Numbered from the stretch's first letter, positions 16,757 through 26,312 are shown. The stretch is DNA of 64,000 bases from Bog-159 sp963785255 (GCA_963785255.1 CAWAUR010000001.1:172622-236621), one strand, 5' to 3'. Program-made: numbers and translations. Notes: generated by a model from the sequence alone, not told the origin.

Positions 16757-18919
16757 CTATGGCCTCAGGCTTCTGCCGAAAAACTCCGCCGCCCGCCGGA
16801 ATGCATCGATATAGGACTCATCCCTGACGAATATGTGGCTCTCCTCGGGATAGTAAATCTCCGAAAAGTCCTTACCCTCATGAATCAGCTTCTCGCTAAG
16901 TTGCACGGAATCCTGAAACATCACGTTATTATCCACGATGCCATGCACCATCAGGAACGGATTCTTCAACATACTCGAAAAATGGATGGGCGAACTGCGC
17001 CGGTAGGCTTCGGGATAGTCCTGCGGCTTGCCCAGCCGCTGTTCCGTGTAATAGGCGTTATAATTCTCCCAGTCGTTCACCGAGGAAAAAGACGCACCCG
17101 CGCGGAAGGTATCCGGCGCGAGGAACATAGCCATGGCGGTCATAAACCCGCCATAACTGGATCCCCAGATGCCGATGCGGTGCATATCGATGTTACCGAG
17201 CGACCGCAGGTAATCGACGCCGCCCAGCACATCGTCCAGATCCGGTCCGCCCATGTGCAGATACACGCCCGTGCGCCAGTCGCGGCCATAACCGGAGCTG
17301 CCGCGGTAATCCATATCGAGCACCACATATCCGCGATTTACCAGCGCGCAGTTGAACACATAGCGAATCTCGGCATAAGATCCCCATTGCTTCAGTACGC
17401 TGGTGGCATAACCCGAGCCGTGAATGAATAAGATGGCGGGGCGCGGTTTCTCGGTGCGGTCATCCAGGCGATAACCTTGCGGCAGGAAGAGGCGCGCCGC
17501 GATGGACTTGCGATCGCCGCGAGAAGGGAAACTTACTACGCGCGCATCCGGCCAGGCATAAGTGGCGAACTCCGCGCGCGGCGACTTAGTCACTTGATGG
17601 CCGGCAACATATAAGTCAAACGGATCCTTGGTGTCCGCCATCATCATGGCAATATCGCTGCCATCCTCGGAAACGATGCCGATATTCATGCCTTCGCGCG
17701 ACGAGAGCTTCTCCTTCGCCGTGCCATCGGGATGGACGCGGTAGAACTGGCGCTCGGCCGTGCCCGCTTCCGTGGATGCGTAATAGATATAGTCGCCCGA
17801 CCATTGCGGCTCATGGCCGAAGGTGCGGTCGTTATCCACCTCCCAGGCGCCGCGAGTGAGTTGGCGCGCCTCGCCGCCGTCTTTCGCGACTATATATAAG
17901 TGCGACCAGCCGTCGCGCTCGCTCGAAAACAGAATTCGGCTCGAATCGGGCGACCAGGCCGCGAAGAACGGTTCCACCCAAGCTGCGTCTTTATCTTCGG
18001 CCACCACGCGGGCCTTGCCGCTCACGGGATCGTTCACCAGGATGGCGGCCTGCTTTAGATTCGGATGCACCACGGTGCGCAGCAGCCAGCGCGAATCGGG
18101 CGACCAGCGCGGCGCGCCGAAGGCGAAGACTTTGTCGCCCCACGGTCCAGGTTCCATGGCGACCGGCGTGCCGCCTTCGGCCGGGATCACGTACATCTTC
18201 GCTTCGGTGACCGCATCGCCCGGCAGCGTGCGCGGGAAAGGGCTGGCCGTCACCAGATGCCCGGCATAATTCGGCAGCAGCAGCTTGCGGCCCGCGCCCG
18301 TGCGCACGGTGTAGACGAAGCGCTTGCCGTCACGCGACCATTGCCACCCGCCCAGCGACGCGCTTTCGCCCTCAATTTCGGTGACCTGCCAAAGCTGCCC
18401 GGTGCGCAAGTCTTGCGTGAATATCTGCCCGTCGCGCGCGAAGGCCAGCTTGTTTCCGTCGGGCGAAAACACGGGGTTGGTTTCGGCGGTTTTGGTGCGA
18501 GTCAGGCGGAAGGGCGGCTCATCGCCCGAGGTGTTCACCAGGTACAGATCGCCATGATAGGAGAACGCGGCGCGCGCGCCATCGCGCGAAATATCGAATT
18601 CGCCGATGCCCGCCGGAGGCTCCACATACTGCTTCTGCCGATCGTCTTTCTCGGCAGCCGGACGGTTGATGGAGTCTTCAACCGCCTCCAGATTCGTGAG
18701 CCGCGCCAGACGCTGCGTCTCCGGATGGTAGCAGTAGAGATCCATGAAGCGGCGCCCTTCGGCGTTCCACAAAAACACGAGCGTGTGCCCTTGTTTCGAC
18801 CAGGAGATGCGCGTTGGCGTGGTGCCCCAGACGTAAGGGCGGCTGAACAGACGGTCTAGCGGCCACGGATCCGCGCGCAGAGATGCGGCAAAGAGGACGA
18901 GGGCAATGGCGATTCGCAT
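16757..18919 (-). CDS. Exported S9-family prolyl oligopeptidase (DPP IV/acylaminoacyl peptidase-like)
   Basis: A 720-residue protein with a cleavable signal peptide (IALVLFAASLRADP). Residues about 35-430 are a TolB/DPP IV-like beta-propeller with repeats such as NPVFSPDGNKLAFAR and FFAAWSPDSSRILFSS. The alpha/beta-hydrolase domain follows: GSGYAT, the nucleophile in GIWGSSYGGFMTAMAM, the acid in GIVDNNVMF and the His in EESHIF. It cleaves peptides in the periplasm. The gene starts 13 bases after the stop of msrA, so both are probably on one transcript. A GTG or internal start is not needed. Confidence 0.92.
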   Translation of the reverse strand: MRIAIALVLFAASLRADPWPLDRLFSRPYVWGTTPTRISWSKQGHTLVFLWNAEGRRFMDLYCYHPETQRLARLTNLEAVEDSINRPAAEKDDRQKQYVEPPAGIGEFDISRDGARAAFSYHGDLYLVNTSGDEPPFRLTRTKTAETNPVFSPDGNKLAFARDGQIFTQDLRTGQLWQVTEIEGESASLGGWQWSRDGKRFVYTVRTGAGRKLLLPNYAGHLVTASPFPRTLPGDAVTEAKMYVIPAEGGTPVAMEPGPWGDKVFAFGAPRWSPDSRWLLRTVVHPNLKQAAILVNDPVSGKARVVAEDKDAAWVEPFFAAWSPDSSRILFSSERDGWSHLYIVAKDGGEARQLTRGAWEVDNDRTFGHEPQWSGDYIYYASTEAGTAERQFYRVHPDGTAKEKLSSREGMNIGIVSEDGSDIAMMMADTKDPFDLYVAGHQVTKSPRAEFATYAWPDARVVSFPSRGDRKSIAARLFLPQGYRLDDRTEKPRPAILFIHGSGYATSVLKQWGSYAEIRYVFNCALVNRGYVVLDMDYRGSSGYGRDWRTGVYLHMGGPDLDDVLGGVDYLRSLGNIDMHRIGIWGSSYGGFMTAMAMFLAPDTFRAGASFSSVNDWENYNAYYTEQRLGKPQDYPEAYRRSSPIHFSSMLKNPFLMVHGIVDNNVMFQDSVQLSEKLIHEGKDFSEIYYPEESHIFVRDESYIDAFRRAAEFFGRSLRP

Positions 18920-18932
18920 GGTGGGAGTGTCG

Positions 18933-19607
18933 CTACTTTTTGGGCTTGTAATCGATAAACAGATCCGGGAACTGCTGCTTCAACGCCGCGATCTTGGGCC
19001 GGTCGCAAACTTGAATATAGGGATTATCGGGATTGTAGTATGCGTAATCCTGGTGATAATCCTCGGCGCGGTAGAAGGCTTTGAGCGGCGTGACTTCGGT
19101 GACGATAGGCTTGGGAAAGGCTTTCTGCGCGTCGAGTTGCGCGATGTAAGCTTGTGCCAGCCGCTTCTGCTCGTCGTTGGTGTAGAAGATCGCCGAGCGG
19201 TACGACGTTCCCACGTCGGGGCCCTGGCGATTCAACTCCGTCGGGTCGTGCGCCACCGAGAAATAAACTCGCAACAACTGGCCATAAGTGATGCGCGAAG
19301 GATCGTAAACCACCTCGACCGATTCCGCATGGCCGGTGGTCTCGGTGATCACCTGCCGATAGGTGGCGGTTTGCGCGGCTCCGCCCGCGTATCCGGCCGC
19401 TGTCGAGACGACGCCTTTCACGCGCTCGAAGACGGATTGGACACCCCAGAAGCAGCCGCCCGCAAAGACGGCGGTTTCTTTGCCGGGATGTTTCGAGAGC
19501 GGGGCGTCCGCTACAGGCGCCGGAATCGGCGGATTGGCGAAAGTGGTGGCCGCGAGCAGCAGTCCGATGGCAATTTGGGTTAATCCGATGGGGTGAGACA
19601 TGCGCAT
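18933..19607 (-). CDS. msrA: Peptide methionine-S-sulfoxide reductase, exported
   Basis: A 224-residue MsrA. The active-site Cys52 lies in AVFAGGCFWGVQSVF, followed by GYAGG, GHAESVEVVYDPSRI, SVAHDPTELNRQGPDVGTSY and the C-terminal FYRAEDYHQDY. Residues 1-24 form a hydrophobic signal peptide, so repair of oxidised Met (S-epimer) is expected outside the cytoplasm. Starts at 19607 and 19601 (MSHPIG) are both possible. The resolving Cys may be CDRPK near the C-terminus. It is transcribed away from the TlpA-like gene at 19672 and ahead of the S9 peptidase, a possible exported protein quality-control pair. Confidence 0.94.
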   Translation of the reverse strand: MRMSHPIGLTQIAIGLLLAATTFANPPIPAPVADAPLSKHPGKETAVFAGGCFWGVQSVFERVKGVVSTAAGYAGGAAQTATYRQVITETTGHAESVEVVYDPSRITYGQLLRVYFSVAHDPTELNRQGPDVGTSYRSAIFYTNDEQKRLAQAYIAQLDAQKAFPKPIVTEVTPLKAFYRAEDYHQDYAYYNPDNPYIQVCDRPKIAALKQQFPDLFIDYKPKK

Positions 19608-19671
19608 CCTTTATCCCATCGTAGCTGACCTTCCAGTGGGCTGGTGTACACTGCAAGAAAGAGGAGGCTCT

Positions 19672-21792
19672 ATGCGTGCGTTCGCAGCACTACTGCTCGC
19701 CGGTCTTACAACCGCTGTTTTCGCGGAATCCCCGCTCGCCGTTCCGGGTTGTGAACCGCTGCCGGAAGTCCGGCAAGTATTGGATGACAAGCTAAGCGAC
19801 AAGATCGTCGGAGACATGAAAGGCGCCGATCAGGAACCGTACGAGCGGCAGGTGCTGGGCGACCTGATCGCGAAATATCCGCGGGAGTTGGCGCCCCAGC
19901 GGCGGCTGATTCAAGATGTCCGCTGGCTCGATCCCGAGGCGTTTCCGGCTTTGGCCGACCGCTATGTAAAGCAGGCGGAGCAGCACCCGGACGATCCGTT
20001 GGCGCTGTATCTGGCGGCCATCGTGCTGCGAGGCAAGGACACACCGCGCAGCATTCAGTTGCTGGAACAAGCCAAATCCAAGGCGCCCGATTTCGCCTGG
20101 GCGAACTTGACGCTGGCCGATATCCACGGCTCGGGAAAACTCGCCGACAAGAAAAAAGCCGGCGAAGAGATCGCGGCCTTTTTCACCGCGTGTCCGTCTT
20201 CCACCGATGCGGGCGCGCAGTGGACGTTGGGCCGCACTGCTTCGAAGGAAACGCAAGCGCAGGTGGCTGTGGCATTGCGTGCACGGCTCGCCAAGGAAAC
20301 CGATCCCAAGCGCCTGCCGGATTATGCCAAGTTGTGGGGCCTGGAATTCCGCACGCGTCCGCCGCAGGAGCATGATGCGCTGCGCAAGCAGGTGGCTGCC
20401 GATCTCGAGCGGCTGGAATCCATGAATCCATCGCCCGATGCCGCGTGGCTCGTCTTTTTGAAAGACGGATATAAGCAGAGCGGCGCGACGCCGGAAACCG
20501 TGACGGCCATGGAAGACCGTGTCATCAAACAGTTCCCGCATTCCGAAGAAGCTTATGACATTGCCTACCAGAGATGGAGAAAGGCACACAAGGAACCCGA
20601 GGATCAGAAGGACGCCGCCGCTTGGAAAGAGTACAACGCCGAGTATCTGGCGGCCGTGAAAGGCTGGATCGCTCAGTTCAGCGAGGACCAGAACCTGCAG
20701 CGCACCGGCTTGTTTTATGCTATCGCGGACGATCCCGATATTTCCCAGGCGGAAGGGCAGCGCGCATTCGATGGCTATATGACGGAGATCACCGAATACG
20801 AATCGCCTTCGCCGTGGGGATATCGCATGGCGGCGTCGTTCCTGATCGAACACAAATGGCAACCGGAGCACGCCCTGGAACTCGCGCGCACGGCCCGCAA
20901 ATACGCGGAGATGAGCCGCACACTGAACGCCAATGACGACCTCACGGCGGACGACGCCAAGGAACGCGAAGAGGGAAATATTTATCTCGACCAGGATGTC
21001 GCCGGACTGATTCTGCGCGCGGCCAGACTGATGGGGAAACCGGCCGAGGCGGAGAGCTTGAAAGCCTATGTCGAAGGGCCGATTCCTGCCGACGCGAAAG
21101 TGGTTTCCGGCTACTGGCAGAATCGCGCGCGGCTGGCCGCGCTCGAAGGCCGTAAAGCGGATGCGTTGACGTTCTATCAGCAGGCGCTCTTCACGCGCGA
21201 AAGCACGCCCAAGCCATATCGCGGCAGGCTGCAGGACGATTTGATTGAAGAATCGCGTGCCGTGTGGAACGATACCGGCGGTAGCGAGTTGGCCTGGAAC
21301 ATCTGGAAGGCGCCGCCGGCGGGCAAAACGCAGGAACTCGCCGAAGGCCGTTGGGAGAAGGGCACCAAGACGATGCCCGCATTCGAACTGGCCGATCTCA
21401 GCGGCAAAACATGGCGCTTGAAAACGCTCGAAGGCAAATCGCTGTTGATCAATGTTTGGGCCACCTGGTGCGGTCCGTGTAACGCGGAGCTGCCGCATTT
21501 GCAGAAACTATATGAGAAGGTGAAGGACCGTTCCGACGTTCAGATTTTGACGCTTAATTTCGATGAGGATCTCGGGTTGGTGGCGCCGTTCGTGAAGGAG
21601 AAAGGCTTCACCTTCCCGGTGCTGCCGGCGTATAGTTTCGTGCTGTCGCTGCTCGATTCGGTAGCCATTCCGCAGAACTGGATCGTCAGTCCGAAGGGTG
21701 GATGGCGATGGAGCCAGATCGGCTATGACGCGTCGGACGCGACGTGGGCCGATACGGTAGTCGCCAAGCTGCAGGCGGTAAAGACAGAGTAG
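19672..21792 (+). CDS. Exported TPR-like protein with C-terminal TlpA/ResA thioredoxin domain
   Basis: A 706-residue protein with a signal peptide (AALLLAGLTTAVFA) and a strong ribosome site GAGGAGG. Residues 40-560 are helical and TPR-like (AEQHPDDPLALYLAAIVL, EQAKSKAPDFAWANLTLA). The C-terminal 140 residues are a TlpA-like thioredoxin domain: FELADLSGKTWRL, then VWATWCGPCNAELP with Cys600 and Cys603, and a cis-Pro region SVAIPQNWIV. It should act as a periplasmic thiol-disulfide protein, perhaps tethered to partners by the repeat region. The divergent msrA gene suggests a shared oxidative theme. The long helical N-terminal part is not a family I can name. Confidence 0.87.
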   Translation: MRAFAALLLAGLTTAVFAESPLAVPGCEPLPEVRQVLDDKLSDKIVGDMKGADQEPYERQVLGDLIAKYPRELAPQRRLIQDVRWLDPEAFPALADRYVKQAEQHPDDPLALYLAAIVLRGKDTPRSIQLLEQAKSKAPDFAWANLTLADIHGSGKLADKKKAGEEIAAFFTACPSSTDAGAQWTLGRTASKETQAQVAVALRARLAKETDPKRLPDYAKLWGLEFRTRPPQEHDALRKQVAADLERLESMNPSPDAAWLVFLKDGYKQSGATPETVTAMEDRVIKQFPHSEEAYDIAYQRWRKAHKEPEDQKDAAAWKEYNAEYLAAVKGWIAQFSEDQNLQRTGLFYAIADDPDISQAEGQRAFDGYMTEITEYESPSPWGYRMAASFLIEHKWQPEHALELARTARKYAEMSRTLNANDDLTADDAKEREEGNIYLDQDVAGLILRAARLMGKPAEAESLKAYVEGPIPADAKVVSGYWQNRARLAALEGRKADALTFYQQALFTRESTPKPYRGRLQDDLIEESRAVWNDTGGSELAWNIWKAPPAGKTQELAEGRWEKGTKTMPAFELADLSGKTWRLKTLEGKSLLINVWATWCGPCNAELPHLQKLYEKVKDRSDVQILTLNFDEDLGLVAPFVKEKGFTFPVLPAYSFVLSLLDSVAIPQNWIVSPKGGWRWSQIGYDASDATWADTVVAKLQAVKTE

Positions 21793-22125
21793 TCCGGTGG
21801 GGCAGGCCATCGTTTTGTGTGGCCTGCCTTCTGGAGCGCGCGGCGACTGCCACTACGTCAGGCGGGCTCGTAGGTCACACCTCGCGGAATCTGCATTTTT
21901 CCATTGAAGCCACGACGGGCTAGTGATATTATCGGCTCTGGACGAAATATAACAAATTCTTTACTGGCCGCAAGGCCTGGTTCCTGCGCAGATAGATTGC
22001 GGGAAGGCGCAGCAGGCGGAGATGGAGGTGTAGGCCTGTAGGTCTTTTGTCCGGTGCCGGAGCGGTCTCTTAGGGGTGACGACCAGGCCAGCCCTCAAGA
22101 AATACAAAGCAAGGAGAGTACTCTC
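21793..22125. other. Intergenic region with a family B hairpin at its start
   Basis: GGGGCAGGCCATCGTTTTGTGTGGCCTGCC (split as arms GGCAGGCCA and TGGCCTGCC) follows the tlpA-like stop and may end its transcript. The remaining bases, including an AT-rich stretch CGAAATATAACAAATTCTTT near 21950, hold no gene that I can support. The stretch near 22115 is the ribosome site of the next gene. Confidence 0.5.
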
Positions 22126-23031
22126 ATGAGAGCAAAGGGGATTTGTGTTTGTGTGGTAGCCGTACTGGGAGGAATTTGTGCGGCTGGTTACGCCCAGGCG
22201 CAAGGGCAGGAAGCCATCCGGAAGAAGCTGGAAGCCGAGTATCAGCTTACCAAGACGACCGCCGACAAGACGGACATCGTAACCGCCGGTTCCGTGGTCG
22301 TCCTCCAAAAAGACAATCTGCTCATGCTGGCGGCCAGCAGTACGAATCCGTGCCGGAATACATACAAGGATGGCAAAATCACGCAGAGTGGGCCGTGCAG
22401 GGCCAACGAAAAAATGAAGAAGGTTCCGGGCTTTCTTAAAGGCCGCATCCCAGGCTCCAGCAGCGTGCCGGATTCCCCCACAAGCAGGACGTTCGTAGCG
22501 GGTGAAAAGTTCTGGGTAACCAAGATTGCGGTCGTCGACAGCGGCAAAGATCCGGGCATCGCCGTCGATTTCTTCACAGATGAAATCGGCGACAACAAGA
22601 CTCGCTACGGGACTACTCTGCTGATCCCGTTCGGCGGTTCTACCCCCGCGCCGGATGAAGCCCTGAAATTGGTGAAAGAAGTAATTACCGTGGCTCCGGC
22701 CGAAGACGCCAAGGGGGACAAACAACAGGCTGCTCCCCAAGGCGACCAACAGCAAGCGCCGCCAGCTCAAAACCAGCCGCCGGCAAACCCGCCTGCCGCG
22801 GCACCTGAAGCGCCGCCACCTCCGGTCGAAGCGCCGCCACCCCCGGTCGAAGCGCCGCCGCCCCCGCCGCCTGACCCGACCACGGTCTCCGAGGGACAGA
22901 CGATAGACCAAGTCGTTGCGGCCATGGGCCAGCCCTTACACAAGTTGAAACCGTCCGCCACCAAGGAGATTTATGTCTACAAGGACGTGAAGATTACGTT
23001 CATCAACGGCAAGGTGAAGGATATACAGTAA
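22126..23031 (+). CDS. Secreted protein with proline-rich linker and BamE/SmpA-like C-terminal domain
   Basis: A 301-residue protein with a signal peptide ending near YAQAQG and the ribosome site AAGGAGAG. Residues 25-195 form a compact domain of unknown function with two cysteines (CRNTY and GPCRAN). Residues 196-250 are a low-complexity Gln/Pro/Ala linker with three copies of EAPPPPV. The last 46 residues (TIDQVVAAMGQPLH ... YVYKDVKITFINGKVKDIQ) resemble the small outer-membrane assembly lipoprotein fold of BamE/SmpA. The same ending is found in the next gene, so the two proteins share a module. No lipobox is present. I cannot give a function. Confidence 0.8.
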   Translation: MRAKGICVCVVAVLGGICAAGYAQAQGQEAIRKKLEAEYQLTKTTADKTDIVTAGSVVVLQKDNLLMLAASSTNPCRNTYKDGKITQSGPCRANEKMKKVPGFLKGRIPGSSSVPDSPTSRTFVAGEKFWVTKIAVVDSGKDPGIAVDFFTDEIGDNKTRYGTTLLIPFGGSTPAPDEALKLVKEVITVAPAEDAKGDKQQAAPQGDQQQAPPAQNQPPANPPAAAPEAPPPPVEAPPPPVEAPPPPPPDPTTVSEGQTIDQVVAAMGQPLHKLKPSATKEIYVYKDVKITFINGKVKDIQ

Positions 23032-23080
23032 GGCCGGAGCGTTGTTTTGGAACCATAGATCTGGAATTAGGAGATGCTCG

Positions 23081-24835
23081 ATGAAACAGTTCGGAATTCG
23101 CAGTCCTTTTGGTTACTTGGCAGGCATGCTGGCCCTGATACTGTTCGGCAGCATCGCGCTGGGCGACGATAAGAAACCGGCTAAAGCTCCGGCCAAGACG
23201 CCCAGTTCGGGAGCTAAACCGGCCGCCGGGGGCGCTTCGAAAAGCTCCGGAGCGGCGAGCACATCGCACGGCCCTACGACAACTTCGCACGGTCCGACTA
23301 CCACTTCGCACAGCCCCACTACCACGGGCACGCACCCGAGCACTAGCAATCCGCACCCTGGCACGACTGCCGGCACAACCAAAGGCGGAGCCGGAACTGG
23401 TAAAGGTTCGGGGACCGCAAACAAAGGTTCGGGGCCGGCAGGGAAAGGCTCGGCGCCGGCAGCGAAGGGCGGAGCGCCGAAAGGTCCCGGAGGCGTAACC
23501 GCGAAGAACACGAAAACCGTTCAAACCGCCAGCGGCAAAACTGTCACCACGCGGCCGGGTGGCAAAATCGCCTCGTTCCACGATCCTAAGCGCGGCATGG
23601 ATGTGCACCACGGCCTGAACGGCAACCGGCGCGTGGTGGTCGAGCGCCGGGATGGATCGCGCATTGTGGCCGAGCGCGGCGGCCGCGGCTTTGTCGAAAG
23701 GCCCTACAGATTCCATGGCCACGACTATGCGCGCCGTTCCTACTATTACCATGGACGCTACTATCACGCTTACTACGGGCGTTATTACTATCGCGGCGCC
23801 TATATGTATCCGTACTACCCCTCGTATTATTACGGTCCGGCTTATTATGGATGGGTCTACAATCCGTGGGTGGCGCCTGTTTCCTATGCCTGGGGCTGGG
23901 GAGGTAACCCCTGGTACGGATACTATGGTGCGTGGTTCACACCTTATCCGGTCTACGCCAACGCATCGCTGTGGCTAACCGATTACATCATCGCCAATTC
24001 GCTGATGGCAGCCTATCAGGAACAAGCCGCCGCGCAAGCCCAAGCCGCCGCCATGAGCGGGCCGGCGCCTTTGTCGCCCGAGGCCAAGCAACTCATCGCC
24101 GACGAAGTCAAGCGCGAGGTGGCCCTCGAGTACGACCAAGCGAAGGCAGGCGGCGATCCGAATCCGGCGTTGACCAGCATCCAGCGCGATCTGACCGATG
24201 GCGGACAACATGTCTTCGTGGCCGGTCAGGATCTCGACGTTGTGGATGCCGGCGGAAATGAGTGCGCGCTGAGCGAAGGCGACGCACTGCAACTGATCAA
24301 CCCCACTGCGCCCGACGCGACGTCCGCGAGCCTGAATGTACTGGCGAGCAAAGGAGGCAAGGAGTGCGGTAAAGGCGACACCGTGGCGGTGGCCCTGCAG
24401 GACCTGCAGGAAATGCAGAATCACATGCGCGAGACCATCGACCAAGGCATGCAGGATCTGCAGAAGAAGCAGGGGCAGGGCGGATTGCCCGCCGCTCCAG
24501 CCTCCGCCCGGACTGCGCCGGTAGAAACGCCCATGGCAGTCGAAGCGCCGCCCCCGCCGCCGCAGGACGAGGTGGCCGCCCAAATCAATCAGCAGTCGCA
24601 GGAAGCCGACCGGGCGGAGCAGGAAGCCGCCGGCGAGGCAGGCGGAGCCGCACCCGCAGCAGCCACCGACGCATCGGCCGCGCCGCCCACCATCGAACCC
24701 GGACAGTCGATTGAGGATGTCACCGCGGCGATGGGACAGCCGTTGCATATCCTTGGTTCCGGCACAAAGAAAATCTATCTGTACAAGGACCTGAAAATCA
24801 CTTTCGTGGATGGCAAGGTCACCGACATACAGTAA
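23081..24835 (+). CDS. Secreted Tyr/Pro/Gly-rich protein with the same BamE-like tail
   Basis: A 584-residue protein beginning MKQFGIRSPFGYLAGMLALI, with a signal peptide. Residues 30-160 are a Lys/Ser/Thr/Gly low-complexity stretch with repeats of TTSHGPTT and KGSGPAGKGSAP. Residues about 215-300 are extremely Tyr-rich (YYYHGRYYHAYYGRYYY), an amyloid- or surface-layer-like composition. An Ala/Gln-rich helical section follows, then SPEAKQLIADEVKREVA and a further domain. The last 45 residues (SIEDVTAAMGQPLH ... YLYKDLKITFVDGKVTDIQ) match the tail of the gene 50 bases upstream. Both are in the same orientation and probably co-expressed. The function is unknown. Confidence 0.8.
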   Translation: MKQFGIRSPFGYLAGMLALILFGSIALGDDKKPAKAPAKTPSSGAKPAAGGASKSSGAASTSHGPTTTSHGPTTTSHSPTTTGTHPSTSNPHPGTTAGTTKGGAGTGKGSGTANKGSGPAGKGSAPAAKGGAPKGPGGVTAKNTKTVQTASGKTVTTRPGGKIASFHDPKRGMDVHHGLNGNRRVVVERRDGSRIVAERGGRGFVERPYRFHGHDYARRSYYYHGRYYHAYYGRYYYRGAYMYPYYPSYYYGPAYYGWVYNPWVAPVSYAWGWGGNPWYGYYGAWFTPYPVYANASLWLTDYIIANSLMAAYQEQAAAQAQAAAMSGPAPLSPEAKQLIADEVKREVALEYDQAKAGGDPNPALTSIQRDLTDGGQHVFVAGQDLDVVDAGGNECALSEGDALQLINPTAPDATSASLNVLASKGGKECGKGDTVAVALQDLQEMQNHMRETIDQGMQDLQKKQGQGGLPAAPASARTAPVETPMAVEAPPPPPQDEVAAQINQQSQEADRAEQEAAGEAGGAAPAAATDASAAPPTIEPGQSIEDVTAAMGQPLHILGSGTKKIYLYKDLKITFVDGKVTDIQ

Positions 24836-24838
24836 ATC

Positions 24839-24872
24839 CGGCAGACGGCACAAGACGATCGTCTGCCCCACG
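24839..24872. terminator. Hairpin after the Tyr-rich protein gene
   Basis: GGCAGACG and CGTCTGCC form eight-base arms four bases after the stop codon. It resembles the GGCAGAC variant of family B. No clear U-run follows, so a terminator role is only possible. Confidence 0.45.
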
Positions 24873-24885
24873 GTATAATTTAGCT

Positions 24886-25719
24886 ATGTCTACGCCGTTG
24901 CTCGCCAAGCAGGAGAAGTTGTTCACCCTGCTGCGCGCGCTCGACCGGGTGATGGTGGCCTACTCCGGCGGCGCGGATTCCGCCTACCTGGCGTGGGCCG
25001 CGCACCAGGTGCTGAACGGCGGCGCGTTGGCGGTGACCGCGGATTCGGCTTCGATCCCGCAATCGCATAAGCGCGATGCCGAAGCCTTCGTGCGCCAGTT
25101 CGGTATCCCGCACGAATACATCGAGACGCACGAGTTCGAAAATCCGGATTATCTGCGGAATGATCCGAACCGTTGTTTCCATTGCAAGGACGAATTGTTC
25201 AAGCGGTTGGAAGAAATCGGCCGCGAGCGCGGCATTGCGCACATCGTTTACGGCGTGAATGCCGACGATCTGGGCGATTATCGGCCCGGCCAGCAAGCCG
25301 CCGGAATTCACAAAGTGAAAGCGCCGCTGGTGGAAGCCGGCCTGCGCAAATCCGAGATCCGCGAATTATCACGCATGGCCGGGCTGCCCACCTGGGACCG
25401 CCCCGCATCGGCGTGCCTCAGTTCGCGCATCCCGTACGGCACTCCGGTCACGATAGAGAACATCCATACGGTGGAGCGCGGCGAGGAGGAAATAAAAGCC
25501 CTCGGATTTCGCCAATTTCGCGTGCGTTATCACGGTGAATTGGTGCGCCTGGAAATCGCGCGCGAGGAATTGGCGAAGGCGCTCACGCCGGAAATGGCGC
25601 GGCAGTTTACGGCCATCTTCAAGCCCCTGGGCTTCAAGTATGTGACGCTCGATCTGGAAGGTTACCGCCAGGGCTCGCTCAACGAAGTGCTGAATCTTCC
25701 GATACCGGTGCCGCGATAA
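24886..25719 (+). CDS. larE: ATP-dependent sacrificial sulfur transferase LarE
   Basis: A 277-residue PP-loop protein. The ATP-binding P-loop is VAYSGGADSAYLAWAA; NRCFHCKDELF and VYGVNADDLGDYRPG follow in family order. The sulfur-donating cysteine is in ASACLSSRIPYG, so this is the one-Cys sacrificial type. LarE builds the nickel-pincer nucleotide cofactor of lactate racemase and related racemases by giving up its own Cys sulfur. larB, larC and a larA homologue are not in the window, so partners must lie elsewhere. The ATG at 24886 has no strong ribosome site but similarity begins there. Confidence 0.93.
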   Translation: MSTPLLAKQEKLFTLLRALDRVMVAYSGGADSAYLAWAAHQVLNGGALAVTADSASIPQSHKRDAEAFVRQFGIPHEYIETHEFENPDYLRNDPNRCFHCKDELFKRLEEIGRERGIAHIVYGVNADDLGDYRPGQQAAGIHKVKAPLVEAGLRKSEIRELSRMAGLPTWDRPASACLSSRIPYGTPVTIENIHTVERGEEEIKALGFRQFRVRYHGELVRLEIAREELAKALTPEMARQFTAIFKPLGFKYVTLDLEGYRQGSLNEVLNLPIPVPR

Positions 25720-26167
25720 AATTTCGTTGTCAGTATTGCTTGCCGGGCTGGTACTGCCGCAATCCGGCCACTCAAGTTCTTGGTAGACGGCATCGCGACA
25801 AATAAAACCTCTTGTCCGCGCCCGGCGCTTTGGTGGCCAAGCCGTCAACCCCATCCGGAATCTGTTATCCGTAACGGCAAGTGACCCGGAATCCATGGGC
25901 ATGGGCGCCCGCGTCCTGCACGAACCGCGCTTCCCAGCGGGTCGGTCGTCCGGTGGGTGGCCCCGTTTTCGGTCCGAGGGATTCTCCGATCTCATCGTTC
26001 GCCAACCCTTCCCGTCCTAGCTCTACATCGCCGCCAGCCCGCTCCGGGCAAACGTGAGAGACGTACCCCGCCGGTCCCTCGCGCAGCGGCAAATGGCTTG
26101 ACGGCCGCCCCTTGAACATGCGAGGATTACGGGAACATAGATCGCGCACTCATTGGAGGAGTGTTAC
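25720..26167. other. Gap without a supported gene
   Basis: On the minus strand a frame of 94 codons (25865-26149) is open and includes GRPTRWEARFVQDAGAHAHGF, but I recognise no family and its codon use does not stand out. The last 20 bases hold the ribosome site GGAGGA for the fragment at 26168. Nothing else was identified. Confidence 0.4.
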
Positions 26168-26312
26168 ATGCAGATTAAAGCCGTCTTTCTCTGCGTAGCC
26201 CTCAGCGGGCTTGCGCCAGCCCAGACTCCGCCCCCCCCGGCGAACGCGACCCTGGACAGCGGACTGCCTAACCTCTACTACCCAACACCGCCGCCCATCC
26301 TAAGCGGCGTTA
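26168..26312 (+). pseudogene. Truncated secreted-protein gene (5' end only)
   Basis: An ATG with the ribosome site GGAGGA starts a signal peptide (MQIKAVFLCVALSGLAPAQ) followed by a Pro-rich stretch and SGLPNLYYP. After about 48 codons the sequence becomes the antisense of an ADOP permease fragment, so the rest of the gene is gone. The frame itself continues to 26470, but that part is shadow coding. The original function cannot be told. Confidence 0.65.

Noticed and set aside
19792..21498. A 568-codon open frame on the minus strand
   Set aside because: It is fully antisense to the TlpA-like gene, which has a signal peptide, CxxC motif and ribosome site. Long antisense frames are expected in GC-rich DNA.
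25865..26149. A 94-codon minus-strand frame in the gap after larE
   Set aside because: No motif, start or context supports it, so it is only mentioned in the gap entry.
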